NCBI RefSeq assembly: GCF_033473495.1
Contig: NC_088941.1
Location: 2,046,001 to 2,110,000 of the forward strand
Origin: Cercospora beticola
Lineage: Eukaryota > Ascomycota > Dothideomycetes > Mycosphaerellales > Mycosphaerellaceae
DNA length: 64,000 nucleotides
Direction of reading: 5' to 3'
Below, one piece after another: positions 33,901-43,962 of the stretch (positions are counted from its first letter, which is position 1; every line of letters begins with the position of its first letter). Both the position numbers and the translations under genes were made by a program. The notes under the pieces are model-generated. The model ran no database searches, was not told where the DNA came from, and was given only the letters and a program-made list of their open reading frames with translations.

Positions 33901-35230
33901 CTCGTACGAAACGTCCTCGCACGTCTGCGGGTTGGCGTTCGCGTGCAATTCTTGGTCCTGGCGTTCCTCGCTCAAAATCATGATTAACATGGGCAACTTG
34001 AGGTTGCGGTATCGACCGCCTCGGAGCTGCAGTCGCAACAGGGCGAGCCTTGACAATGGAGGGCTTAAGATATCCTACACTTTCGAAGACGTTGTCGACA
34101 TCGTCTTTGTTGTAGGCACTGCCTTGCTGGGTCTTCTGTCGGTTTCGCTTGTACGCGTTCCCTGCTTCCGCGACTCCCTTCCAGAGGTCCCTTTCAAGCA
34201 TTTCCCCGGCAGTATCTCGAATAGCGGACTGGCTGTCATCTGCGTCTACATCAACTGGACTCTGAGCAGTGCCATTAGTTTTGTGGTCATGGTCAGCGTA
34301 GGATCGACCAGCTTGCGCCTGGCTCTGTGATGCAGCCGTGCTGGCCCTCATGCCCGGCAATGCTCGTCTTGAGTTGGAGTGCAAGTTGCCGCCTTCCATG
34401 TCAGCGAGGTATAGCTCATTGTTGCCGAACGCGTCACCACCGCCTCTCAGCTTCTTCTTCGACCTACTGGACGATCCAGCCGCAGATCCGTGACTACCAG
34501 ATCTGTGTATGCCTTGTTTAGCAGGCACGGCCACACCTTGAGAATAATCGTCGGTTAGGTCGACCAGATCCGAATCAAGTCTGCTCTTTTTGGTAGGAGG
34601 CCGTTGAGACTCGAGCTCGTCGTCCACAACCTCGTCCACGTCCAAGGGCTTTACGACATTGCTCCCGCTGCTTTTGCTGAGCGGAAGCGGCTGCGGCCGA
34701 GAACTTCCTCCGGCTGTAAATGGTTTGAAACTCGGCTCCGGCAGACGCTGCTGCGTCAATGACCGCTGTCTCTTGTTTCCACTCTGCACCGACTGTTGGT
34801 GAAGGGTATTTCTAGGCTGAAACCCGTACGCAGGGCGATGTGGCGCGCCCATCTTCTCGTGCTGGACTCGAGCTGGAGGCCGCGGATTCCAGTCCTCCCC
34901 AGGATCGTATTTTGGCACGAATATTCGCGTAGCGTCCTTGGGCGTCTGTTGGTAATTTGGAGTCAAGGATTGTGCGCTGCTGCTGTTTCGACTGCTCTTT
35001 CTGCTTCTGCCCGGACTGTCTCCCTCTTCACTTCGGCGGCGCTTGCCCGACTGCGGCGGTGATGATGGCGTTACCTCCTCCAGAAGCGGCGGCATTCGAA
35101 CGGAACGGTCTGGCGATGTTCGTTCATTAGGACTCTGTACTTCAAAGTAAGCCCATTGCGCATTTCTTTGTGCGTGGTGTCGCTTGTTCCAGGCGATGCC
35201 TCGCTGGAAGCCGGCGAAAGCCATGTCCAT
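30908..35230 (-). CDS. ULP2: SUMO protease, ULP2/SENP6-7 type (C48)
   Basis: An intronless protein of about 1440 residues from the first ATG at 35230. Residues 1-560 are disordered and basic/Ser-rich. A small beta-rich region at about 565-690 (TTFICRGFAM, GYALIWDHTNERFLLADE) precedes the peptidase. The C48 core runs from about 860 to 1150: GEFLNDNIVNYALRH, LHWFVAIIYN (His913), SLDSFGLARTNE (Asp1030) and PQQDNFYDCGVYL (Gln before Cys1081). About 115 residues rich in Glu and Ser sit between His and Asp, the split catalytic domain typical of ULP2/SENP6-7 enzymes that trim poly-SUMO chains. A possible SUMO-interacting motif (DLVDLTDD) is in the N-terminal part. It acts in the nucleus. The C-terminal 300 residues are disordered. 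Confidence 0.92.
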   Translation of the reverse strand: MDMAFAGFQRGIAWNKRHHAQRNAQWAYFEVQSPNERTSPDRSVRMPPLLEEVTPSSPPQSGKRRRSEEGDSPGRSRKSSRNSSSAQSLTPNYQQTPKDATRIFVPKYDPGEDWNPRPPARVQHEKMGAPHRPAYGFQPRNTLHQQSVQSGNKRQRSLTQQRLPEPSFKPFTAGGSSRPQPLPLSKSSGSNVVKPLDVDEVVDDELESQRPPTKKSRLDSDLVDLTDDYSQGVAVPAKQGIHRSGSHGSAAGSSSRSKKKLRGGGDAFGNNELYLADMEGGNLHSNSRRALPGMRASTAASQSQAQAGRSYADHDHKTNGTAQSPVDVDADDSQSAIRDTAGEMLERDLWKGVAEAGNAYKRNRQKTQQGSAYNKDDVDNVFESVGYLKPSIVKARPVATAAPRRSIPQPQVAHVNHDFERGTPGPRIARERQPADVRGRFVRDAIQSDDGDRPVETIRMHNQAQPRQPTLPSRPQPREHSPDVLGGETTVGSQKSRSASPKKAAEVPRPEPAGSAYASPKAQTYNSSLKPTNFTRAADQKPAVPKKVDADIWKLGEDDGDVGRPQITTFICRGFAMQATGYALIWDHTNERFLLADESGTLVFSPWRKEPVQICKFAAAHGFISHPSSTKAILKGSSDWMSTGHILLHFHTLEGKNSVFEKLRDEFGVEFVDVDVDRLGSMFTNLGNKEIGGYLKLRDQAEARANQAQADDDVIIYDTEQPSSAVEQTSRREKLVSKMKRETLSEVLRAQETQQNGARQPLSRLVGTDSQQFVKEPTRRSTRQSKPPPQYREPSPELVKWTVQNGLPKWTKSVVYPQVGTRRVTVDVGDLEHLDAGEFLNDNIVNYALRHIEETMSPAHKERVHFFNTFFFSSLTTKNGKKDFNYDAVKKWTKNADLLSKPYIVVPINLDLHWFVAIIYNLPALRRRMVDTDDEPSTEDAVDLCSESEATPAKPEEPHSKLEQMSLSDNAEGRVGDCPAQEDEALDGTVPTAVETARSQPTIKGKKGRKKRVAPVRKFNPEQPMIISLDSFGLARTNELRVIKKYVIEEAREKRQMAVAMDDLQGVNAKGIPQQDNFYDCGVYLIGYMKEFARDPDRFVKKILGRQIDENDFKEFNTTALRDEIRETLIKYGDEQDAQYKKDKLARASARKNGQTPQVVKTPSGAPTSAQATATRADTSAPPTSSQPARGSPSAEKVGRQVVPVQQQPPSASKGTTPSSRKVAPSPRKSPRKEPPDEGDADENDDELEVDAPQPLRKSHTGFNEQARSSPVAGPDEKKDQEDEHEMLDTADPSAGDSRGPRSATPPKRPAPVHNAHLSPLSSLEQDNRSSRTRSPGLVSTISAGVINDMVSKTDSAARDRVGQDGVEDDETDIESVSDDSERVPQRTVVIDIGDEGEPDPLGKSMLDEDTFEGFPDNTGNDGAEIPDSQPDALQSQVGQ

Positions 35231-36267
35231 GTGCTGGTGAATGGTGAATGAGGGCAAGGAAAGGTCATACCGCAGCAAAGGTTGAGGACGAGGCCTCACT
35301 CTCGTGTATTCGAAGCAGCCCCTGCACTCTATTGTGCACTGTATTCTTGAACCCGGTCAACGTCTCTGCGGCTCTTGACAACATCGATTGTCCGTCTTCT
35401 TGTCCGGCTACGGCTCTTTCCGTCTATTGTGCCCGAATTGCGCGCGTCTATCTCGGTGTTGTTGGGATGAGACGAGCATATTCTGAGCTCGGCCGACTCG
35501 AGTGCGTCGTATCGTCGTGGTGTGGTGGCGGGGATGTGTAACGGTCGAGCATTTCAAGACTGTCTTTTAGTTCTACGCGCGTGCAACGTGAAGCGGGTCC
35601 CGCTGACTTCATTCAAGGGTCCCGTCAGCAGCACTTCACCTGCACTTTCTTTGTCCTTTCCTGCAACACCAACTACATATTGCCAGGACATGCATAAAAC
35701 AAAGTCTTCGCGATATTGTTGAGATATTTTAAACTACGTTCTTGCTAAACAGAGCAGCAGCAGTTTCACGCTCGGGCTATCCTTACACAAAACCATGTCA
35801 AGCTCCAGTGCCTATCAAACTCAATTGAGGAAGCTCTGGGTACGATACTGTACGTTCGATACAGGTGACGCACAAATGCGCAAAACAGCGCCATGATAGC
35901 TCGAATAGATACGCCTTGCCATAGTCGATTCACCACAGCACCGTTTCATCCGCAAAATGCGATGCCTTCAACGATGCACACGTCTCGGGATTGGGCCCTT
36001 CAGGAGCTATCAAGCGCGCGTGATAACCCATTCGCTCCAGTTCGCGTGGCATATCACGCGGATCGTTGACTCAGTAAATCTTGTGTCAATGGACTCGCCT
36101 CTCGTTACGAAATTCCGATTGCCCGCTGCATCAGTCCAATCCACTTCGGCGCTAGGAGGTACCAGTAATAGTGACTACTTGGTTGGGTGCATAGCGATAG
36201 GGCCTAGCACTTCCGAGTAGACCCCAATGTCGAGATACAGCCGCGGCTCTTGCTAAGAGAATTTGGG
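35231..36267. other. intergenic, 1.04 kb
   Basis: Upstream of the ULP2-like gene and downstream of the binding-protein gene (both minus strand). No supported gene. Confidence 0.5.
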
Positions 36268-37320
36268 CTACACATCTGCTGGGTTTGTCACAATATCTGG
36301 TTCTGCACGCCCCACAATGATCATGTGCTCGCTTCCACCAGCAGCGTCCGTTAACACACCGGCCTTTCGCAGAATTTCTGCTGTTTGGTCCACCGTGCTG
36401 GCACTGACTCCTCGGACGTCTTCTGGAAAGCGCACTGTCTTCATCCATTCTTGTGCGTCTTCTCTCGAGTATTCCATGGTTGTCGTAATGTGATTTACAG
36501 CCTCCTCTTTATTCTCGCGGTAGTATTGCATGCCATCATTGATTCTCTGCATCATATCTTCCACCTCGGCCTCGAGATTCTCATGTGTCCGCGCGACAAT
36601 CATCCAGCTTGGCCAGGGTGTATAAATCTCTCCAATTCGTTTCAACTCGCCATTGTCCCAGTAGTGCTTTGTAGTGAAGTGCTCCCACATGAAGAAATCG
36701 CTGCTCTTGTCTTGACCAACAGACTTGCGTAAGGCAGCAAAGTCTCCAATGGGAACCACCTCAAACGGCTCCTTTGTGTTCTGCAGCCAGCCTCGCTGAT
36801 CAGCGAGCACGAAGGACATGACATAGCTGCCACTGCCAATTCTGCTTACGCCGACCTTCTTGCCCATCAGATCGTCCACGCTATTTATCTCGCTCCTCTT
36901 CGCTCCAGTCGAGATCGCCCAGCATAATGGTGATTCCACGTATGTCCCCACAAATCCATAGCCAGCATGTTGCCCTGCAGCTTTTGACTTGCCTAGATCT
37001 GCCACAAAGCCTTCTGTAAGGCCAATGGCTACATCAATGCTTCCATTATCTCCTCTTGGGGCTTTAAGCGATGCTGCCAGGGCGCCCGTACCAGTGGGGA
37101 ACGGTACCAGATCGGCGTTGAGGTAATATTTGTGCGTTGCAAAAGCCAATGGTGTAGAGAAGTGCTCGGGAATGTATCCTTAAGTCACATCGTCAGCATC
37201 AAAGTCTGACAGCTTTCGTCTCGATGATATACCGATGCGGAGTTTCGAGAATGCAGTCGAGCTGGAAGAGAAGCTACGGAGGCCACGGGACGCTCTGGAG
37301 AAGGTGGTTCGGGCGAGCAT
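36268..37320 (-). CDS. SsuA/THI5-like substrate-binding-fold protein, probably mitochondrial
   Basis: Exons 37233-37320 and 36268-37178 encode about 332 residues. Exon 1 is an Arg/Ser-rich, acid-free leader (MLARTTFSRASRGLRSFSSS), a good mitochondrial presequence. The joined sequence runs KLRIGYIPEHFSTPLAFA, then a type 2 periplasmic-binding-protein fold: DVAIGLTEGFVADLGK, a DDLMGKKVGVSRIGSGSYVM domain-crossing strand, and FMWEHFTTKHYWDNGELKRIGEI. This recalls a fungal family related to SsuA/THI5, of which Candida Ca3427 is the example I know. The ligand is not known to me. The intron at 37179-37232 has a GTATAT donor and a GCTGAC branch. Confidence 0.75.
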
Positions 37321-37982
37321 GTTGAAGCATGTGGGATGCTGTGGGGCAAGAAACATTCGTTCTTCGCAGCGGGCACAAAGTGGGAGCTGTCTCAGATGGC
37401 AGATGTCATGGCATCGTCCTGCATCTTGAAATGGCTTAGCAGATAACCTTAAATGAAACTCTAATTCGCTTAGTCTTCCACGTGTGCAGCTGCAAGCTCT
37501 TCTTTCCTCATTTTGGAAGGTCGACCGTCTCCGTTGATATTTCCTTGACCCAAGCCAAAAGTTGATCTTTTGAGAAGATCCCATCCACATCGACCAGGAT
37601 TCACTGATACAAGTACTTCGATGTGGGACATGAGCGTGCTCAGTTCGAGTTCTTTCCGGTCGGCGGCACCGTCTCCTCTTCCACTCGTGGAAACATGTGG
37701 CTTGGAGGCGTCCCCAGAACTGGAACAGGGCTGATTGCCAATCCTCTATAAGCATAGTGCCGCCTGCATAGGAAACGGTCGAACTTTTAGAACTCGTGCA
37801 CCCAAAGCCACCAATTTCGCATCACGCGAAGAAGTCTGGCTCCTGGCTTCTGGCTTCCAGACTGTTCCGAGGAAAGATGCATCAGGCGCCGTATAACAGT
37901 CTAAGACCGCGCCTCGTGGGCAGTTCTCCTACGACCATCTCCTCTGCCGTCGTGTCACTCCTTCATAGCATTTGTCGACAGG
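37321..37982. other. divergent promoter region, 0.66 kb
   Basis: It lies between the binding-protein gene (minus) and the Thr-rich surface-protein gene (plus). An in-frame ATG at 37879 for a different frame exists but is not supported. Confidence 0.45.
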
Positions 37983-39326
37983 ATGGGAAACGTTTGCAGT
38001 TTCGATTCGCCGGACCTGGTGAAAGCGGTCCTTGTTGGTGCGGCGGGAGCAGCAGTTCCTGTCATTCCAACATTCGCCATTGCTGCGGCAAATGCAGCTT
38101 TCCTTTCAGTCACAGGCAGCTTCACTTATGATAGTGGTAGTGCGTATTCTCTCGCGACATTTACAAGCTTGAGCTGATCTCTAGCAGGCTTCCAGCCTTC
38201 CGGCAGCCCATGTTTGATTCCAACGGCGATAAGTACTGTTGTCGATGGAACAGTGCAGGCGACAACTCTCGCCGTCACTCCCTACATCAGTGGACCAGCT
38301 GGACGGACAAACTGCGCACTCTTGACACCAACAGCTGTCGATGATATTCCTGGCTCATCGACATACACTGTCCTATCCTGCCCAAGTGTGATTTTAAGTG
38401 CGCTTCCCACAGGCCAGCACGTCCTGGGATTCGATTTCGATGCTGGGGATCCCGAGTTCGCCATGAATACCTTCATGATTGGCCTGCCTCCGCAGACCAC
38501 CACTCTGGACCCGGAGCCAGGCACGACTGTGACTAAGTCCGAGATTGTCGCTACAGTGACGACCACAACGACTTTGGAGCCTGTAAGTCCCTCTGCCCAT
38601 TGTGAAAGATGCTTCCACACTTTACTCCTCGAAGCACAATCTCAAGCAACTGGCGAAGAGTTGAACTGATTTGACTGTAAGGTGCCCGCAACCACAACCA
38701 CCATCACAATACCGACCGCAACGACAACATTGACTAGCACCGAAAAGATTCAAACGATCAAAACCACCACCAAGACAGTCTACACCAAGACGATCACTGC
38801 CACGACCGTGATCGTGGGCCGCCCGTACGGCACTTCGACTTCGACCAAATATACTGGCACCGCCACGAAGAAAACGACTAGCACAGTCACTAGCACCACA
38901 ACCGTCTGCAAGAACTCGTACAACAAGAGAGGAATCGTTGCTGCCCGTGACGGCGGTAATCCAGATTTCACATATCCTCCCGAACCGACGACTTCCACTG
39001 TCACTCCTCCAGCCGATCCTGATTTTACAAGATTCGAGACTAAATACGTTACTGCCACCGAGACCAGCACTGAAACTCCTCCTGCACGCGGTACAAGCAC
39101 CGTGACCTCGTACGTTGAACTGACGGAGACAACGACGATCAAGACTACCGAGCTTTCGACAACGACTTCGACTCTGAAGACTGGCAAGACGGTGACAACA
39201 ACGAGCACAAGCCGCAAGAAGGGCGAATGCACTACCCTCTATCTCAAGAAAACTGTTTACGTCACTGTAACGAAGACCGCAAAGGCTACGGTCACTCGCA
39301 AGAATTGCAAGCCCAAGGGATATTGA
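37983..39326 (+). CDS. Thr-rich surface-type protein
   Basis: Exons 37983-38136, 38188-38582 and 38682-39326 give about 397 residues. Residues 13-45 are hydrophobic (LVKAVLVGAAGAAVPVIPTF and following). A 120-residue region with a few Cys comes next (CLIPTAISTVVDG, SCPSVILSALPTG). The C-terminal half is made of Thr/Ser/Lys repeats (TTTTVTST-type) and ends CTTLYLKKTVYVTVTK plus a basic tail. There is no GPI signal. The protein begins MGNVCS, which also fits an N-myristoylation sequence, so the start or the topology is uncertain; an upstream exon with a standard signal peptide could be missing. Function unknown; a wall or surface role is inferred from composition. Confidence 0.6.
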
Positions 39327-39467
39327 ACCGGAGAATAGTGGGAGTACTCTGTAGTGCAGTCTCGCTGCTGCTCACACATTATGTACAGTGAATTGATATA
39401 CAAAGTCGTATTCATTCATGTCCTTGCTTTTGCTTGCATGCTTTCCATCTCATCTCCAAATAGTTCC
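39327..39467. terminator. convergent 3' flank
   Basis: A 140-nt space between the stops of the Thr-rich gene and the cupredoxin gene. It must carry both polyadenylation regions; CATTATGTACAGTGAATTGA and nearby AT-rich sequence are candidates. Confidence 0.3.
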
Positions 39468-40234
39468 CTACAAAGCGAAAGCTGCGGCACCTGCAACGAG
39501 GGCGCCAGCCATAGCGAAACCTGATTTGAGGCCAGAGGCATCGCTACCAGGTGTCTGGGTAGCTGGGGACATCAACTCTGTTGTTGAAGCCATGCTCTCA
39601 GTCGCAGAGGGCTCGGTGCTGGCAGGCATCGAAGCGCTGCTAGTCTCGGACATGGTTGGCTCTGCGCTTGAGCTGTTGTCGTCGCCGCTCTCACCGCCGC
39701 CTACTGGTGCGTCGGCAGCCTGGACGACTCCCCCGGAAGGAGCATCTCCAGTGGGCTGGCCAGAGGAGGTACCTTCAGCACCTGAGACGTAGCTCTCGAT
39801 AGTGTTTTCTCCGCTGAATTATACATCAATTGTCTGTCCTGTAGGTATCATCCCGCAATTGATGTGAGAACTCACCTTGGGTTGATGACAAAAGCCATGC
39901 CAGCCTGGCAATGAGAGCCGACTGAGCAGTAGTACACTGCAGGATCGGTGGAGTTCACTTGGAAAACAAAAACGCCATCGCTGGCAGTGAGAACGCCAGA
40001 GTCGACATTCGCGTCGCTGTTGTACTGGCAAGGGCTGTCCCATGATCCGGAAATAGCATTGTGTGGAATGCTTGGGTCGAATGCCACTCGAATGCTGTCA
40101 CCCTCTGCCACGTCTGAGATGGAAGTAGGCTCGAATGCCAATTGTCCCTCAACAACACGAACTTCGTGTACGGTCTGTGCGGCAGCAGAGCCAGCAAGGG
40201 CCAATGCAGATGCCAGGGTAATCTTGGACAACAT
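39468..40234 (-). CDS. GPI-anchored cupredoxin
   Basis: Exons 39876-40234 and 39468-39813 encode about 234 residues. Residues 1-19 are a signal peptide (MLSKITLASALALAGSAAA). A plastocyanin-like domain covers about 22-120. All four type 1 copper ligands are visible: His58 (SIPHNA), Cys103 (YYCSV), His108 (GSHC) and Met113 (AGMAF), with extra Cys69 and Cys109 that could form a disulfide. A Gly/Ser/Thr-rich stalk follows, and the tail (SGFAMAGALVAGAAAFAL) is a GPI signal. Such proteins sit in the wall or plasma membrane; electron transfer or copper binding is likely, the partner unknown. The intron at 39814-39875 has a GTGAGT donor and a CAG acceptor. Confidence 0.88.
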
Positions 40235-42492
40235 TTCGAGTAAAAATCGGGTTTATGATAGGTGAGGTGGGTAAGAGGATTTGACTAAGCTGCGCGAGTT
40301 TGAGCAAGTTCCAATGGGCTACTTATACCTGTCTTCAGAGCCGCCGTCCCAGAAAGGTCTCGGCCCCTGGGCCTCAGCTCCTCCTCTTTTCACTGCCTTC
40401 CACATTCCACTCTAATCGTCATGGCGCCACGGATGTGGACGAAGCTCATCTTACTGGTCCAAGACGCTACCAAGCCCCTGCCGCCACGCCATCGTTGTCC
40501 GGATATCGAACTGCCCGGGGAAGTTCTGAGATTGGCCAATGCTGGCGAGAGCTCGACCCCGCTACTGTGAGGCTATATATAAGGTTACTTCTTAGCCACT
40601 GGGCAGGCGTCAATGTTTGGCCTGTATCCTGGGAAGTCGCTGCTGTGTACGTTCGCACTGCCCGTTTCAGCTTTGCCGCGGCAATCCAGTGCGGTACCCA
40701 AGGCTTGGAACATTCGTCGCTTCTGGGTGAGCAGTGAGCTGTAAGCGGTGTTGACTGATCTCGAGACTGCGTGAGTGAGCGCGAGTGGTGCTGGTTTCAG
40801 GCCGTTGTGCTAGGATCGGAGGTCTGGCCAGATTCTGGAGTGAGTTTGACACAGCGAGTCAGCGACGAGTCTTGGCGGCGTACGACAATTCACAAATGCC
40901 GACCACCACTTCAAGTCTTACTGTACTTGTTTCACCAGATCTTCCACTTCGTATGGTCCGGAGACGCGCAACGTCCATCAATGTGAGAGGATATCAAGTT
41001 GGCTACGTCGCTCTTTCCCAACAGTGGTCTCTGCTCCATCGCATGAACTTAGAGGACTGGGCGCCCAGGAGGCAACATGGGCGCAACTGCGCCAGTCCTA
41101 AGTACGATATTTGCCCGGTTCCAAGCCTCACATCTCGTATCCAGTTGTCGACATCGGGGAGAATCCCGAGATCGCAGCCACCACGAATGTACAGGTCTAT
41201 TGAAGAGGGAGCTTCCGTCCAATGAGCAATACTTTGCGATGGGCAAGTTAGGTTACGGCATTACTCCATCAGTAAGATCATGTCGGGACGTGAGTTGGGA
41301 CTTGATCACTGAGAGATATCTTCCGGACTGTGCACTGAGAGAGTCTGCTCAATAGACGTAAGAACTCTACTGTAAGTCCATAACAGAGAGCTCGCTTATC
41401 CGCATCAGGAAATAAGGTAGCGAGGCAGCATCTTGTCCCATGCGATCCAGCTCCTCCTGATAGTGTAGCAAGCAGGGCGCTTTGACATTAGTTGATGTTG
41501 CAGTGCAAGTATGGACTGTTTATGTGAGCCCATACAGCCATACGTCTCCAAACTCCAGCGTCGCGGTTCTAATCGGAGGTGACCCTCGCGATCGATACTT
41601 GCAGACTTGTTTGCGTGGTCGTTCTCACTCGGTAGTCATCACGCACTTCGAAGCTGAGGTCCCATATGCGTTGAAGCTGATCCGACTGGATCGTCTTTCC
41701 GACGGCCATATCGTAAAAGAAACAGGCACGATTGCGACCCGAGCCTCAGAGGTTCGATGGTCGACGAGCAGTCACTTCGCCAGCTCCCAGGTCGGACAAG
41801 GGCAAGTATGTTAGATCCAAGACCATGCGACGTATTTCCCTAGTGAAAGCAAAGCCACGATTCTGAAAAAAACTATGCTCGATGCCACAGCGGCGTTCGC
41901 ACATTCGGAAAATGGATTGAGCATTCCTTAGTGATCCGTGTTCAAGCAAGGACTCGTCCTGATCAGGCATCAGAGATACACCGCGCCTTTGACCATACTT
42001 TGATTGCTCCTGTATCAACGCACTCCTCTGAGAGAGAAACACAACCAATGATGAGAGAAGGACTAGAGTCCTAACAATGACAAATAGCGATGCAGACGGA
42101 TCAAACGGCCGCAGGCTTTGCAGGGGCTCGGCCATATGTTTCTCGGCATACTGCGCCGGCAGTATTAATGCATTCGTGCTCGGGCAGAATGGACCGAAGT
42201 CGTTGCTTGGTCCTTGCCTTTGCAGTCAAAGGGATTGAACAATCAATTCAAGAAGATTTGTTCCTAGTGCGAACACCAGATCGGTTTCCAGCATGATGAC
42301 TTTCGCAGTCATCGACTACAAGCTAGGTTTGACGACTCATATTCGACAAAAAGAGTACCATCAGGCGTGCACCAAATCGAAAAATGAGAAGACGTGAGAA
42401 GGATTTGCACAGACACCATATGAGAGTGGAGCTTGAGCCGTGCTTCGTTCAAAATGGAAGCCTCGTTGACGGGACTCAAGACCATCCGCGCG
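40235..42492. other. intergenic, 2.26 kb
   Basis: Promoter of the cupredoxin gene at the left and 3' flank of the uracil phosphoribosyltransferase gene at the right. The best open frame is on the minus strand at 41746-42135 (129 codons, one hydrophobic stretch VRTLVLLSSLVVFL), but nothing else supports it. Otherwise I see no gene. Confidence 0.45.
40322..40327 (-). promoter_or_regulatory. TATA-like element before the cupredoxin gene
   Basis: Reading on the minus strand, GGTATAAGTAG lies about 90 nt upstream of the ATG at 40234, with a CCAAT pentamer close by on the plus strand (about 40312). The distance is normal for an Ascomycete TATA box. A second TATATATA occurs at about 40573. Confidence 0.4.
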
Positions 42493-43354
42493 CTACAGAG
42501 TGTAGAACCTGTCACCGAAGTCACCGAGACCTGGCACAATGTAGCTAAATTACAATCATTAGCAAGGAGCTCAATGAAAAGGGATCTATTGCCATACTTC
42601 TTCTCATTCAACCCTTGATCAACGAAAGCAGTGACAACCCTGAGCTTCGGGTACTTGTCCGCAAAATTCTTGGCACCTTCCGGGCTGGCGATGAGGTTGA
42701 GGAAGAGGATCCTCTCCTCAGGTACACCTTTGCTCAGCAAGACATCGACAGCCATCAGCGCACTGCCTCCGGTGGCCAGCATTGGATCAAGAAGGAGGAC
42801 CCATCGATCCTTGATGTCCTCTGGCAGCTTGTCGTAGAACAAGCGGGGCTTGGAAGTCTCCTCGTCACGCTGAATAAGAATCTTTCCGATGCGGACGGAT
42901 CTACAGCATTCGCGAAGCGCTTGCTCCATGGCTTCGCCTGCGCGCATGATCGAAACACCACAGATTTTACCCTCGAATTTGACACCATCATATGTGCGGT
43001 CTTGCACTGGAGTCGTGACAGCGTGGGGCAGGACTGGCAAATGATTGAGAGCTTCTTCGACCAATAGTCGACTAATCCTGTTCGAGTGGAAGATGAAGTC
43101 TGCACGCCCTGTGTTGACGTCTCGGAGCATCCTGACTCACTTTCAGCACAATATCCGTTCCATCAAACGTTGGGGTCTCGGCCGTACGTGAGAAGTGCAA
43201 TAAGTTGCGGCGTCTGAGGCAAAATATGCAGACTGTTGATCTTTGGCACTGTCGAAACCGTCGCCGTTGGCTTCTGCTCTGCAGCTCTGTACGTCGGGCC
43301 AAGCTGTTGGCTTGGGCCTCTGATTATTGGAGACGCAGTGCCGGAGGAAGCCAT
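42493..43354 (-). CDS. FUR1: uracil phosphoribosyltransferase
   Basis: Exons 43188-43354, 42598-43131 and 42493-42544 encode about 250 residues. The enzyme makes UMP from uracil and PRPP in pyrimidine salvage in the cytosol and is what makes fungi sensitive to 5-fluorouracil. Motifs are LPQTPQLIALLT-like at the first junction, RADFIFHSNRISRLLVEEAL, the PRPP loop LLDPMLATGGSALMAVD and the C-terminal uracil-binding block YIVPGLGDFGDRFYTL. That last block is encoded by the short third exon: ignoring the intron at 42545-42597 gives a wrong 40-odd residue tail. Both introns are short with GT-AG ends. Confidence 0.93.
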
Positions 43355-43962
43355 TGTGAAGATATGATCGATTCCTTCGGTGCTTTCGAAGGGTGGCGTC
43401 TGCTTCGAATGGACAAGTAAGCTGGGGGTGGAAATTGAGGACGGAGCTGGAACAAATTCCTCTCGCAGGCGAGGCTACATACTGAAGGAATATTGAAGTA
43501 GCGGCGAAGAAGAAGTCTAGAGCTGTTGCGTGCTGCCCTATCAAACTTCGCGGCCATCTCCGCCCGCGCCTGCCCCATGCCGCTCGGATGAAGTGAGGCT
43601 CGGCAGGGTCCAGGTTGATCCGAGAGTTGATCCGTTGTTGTTGTGACATGCATGTGCGTCCAGTCCGCCGACCGCGCTGCCACTGACGTTCCTATTCCCT
43701 TCACTTCATCTGTCACACTTCTCAGCCAGACTCACATGCGCGACGATTGAATGTGAGCACCCACGCGACCACGATGCCGAAGTGAGACTGCACATGCAGT
43801 CCGCACAAAGGGAGCTGCACCGCTTGTCGCATGCCAACTTTCAAGCCGGAAATCATCTGGACCAAGAAGTGGAAATCGTCTGGACCATGGTACCAACAAC
43901 ATAGCCAACTTCACTCCGACAAACCTCATCTACCTGGCTAGATCTTTGGACATATCAACATC
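43355..43962. other. divergent promoter region, 0.6 kb
   Basis: Shared upstream region of FUR1 (minus) and the WAPL gene (plus). No gene seen. Confidence 0.5.

Noticed and set aside
33467..34330. 287-codon plus-strand frame opposite the SUMO protease
   Set aside because: It is antisense to the disordered N-terminal half of the ULP2-like protein and has no recognisable features.
41746..42135. 129-codon minus-strand frame with a hydrophobic stretch
   Set aside because: It has an ATG and one possible membrane helix but no signal, domain or splice context, and plus-strand frames overlap it. It is not strong enough to call.
42309..42492. Longer C-terminus for uracil phosphoribosyltransferase from the unspliced frame
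   Set aside because: Splicing at 42545-42597 restores the conserved YIVPGLGDFGDRFYTL end; the unspliced tail has no family match.
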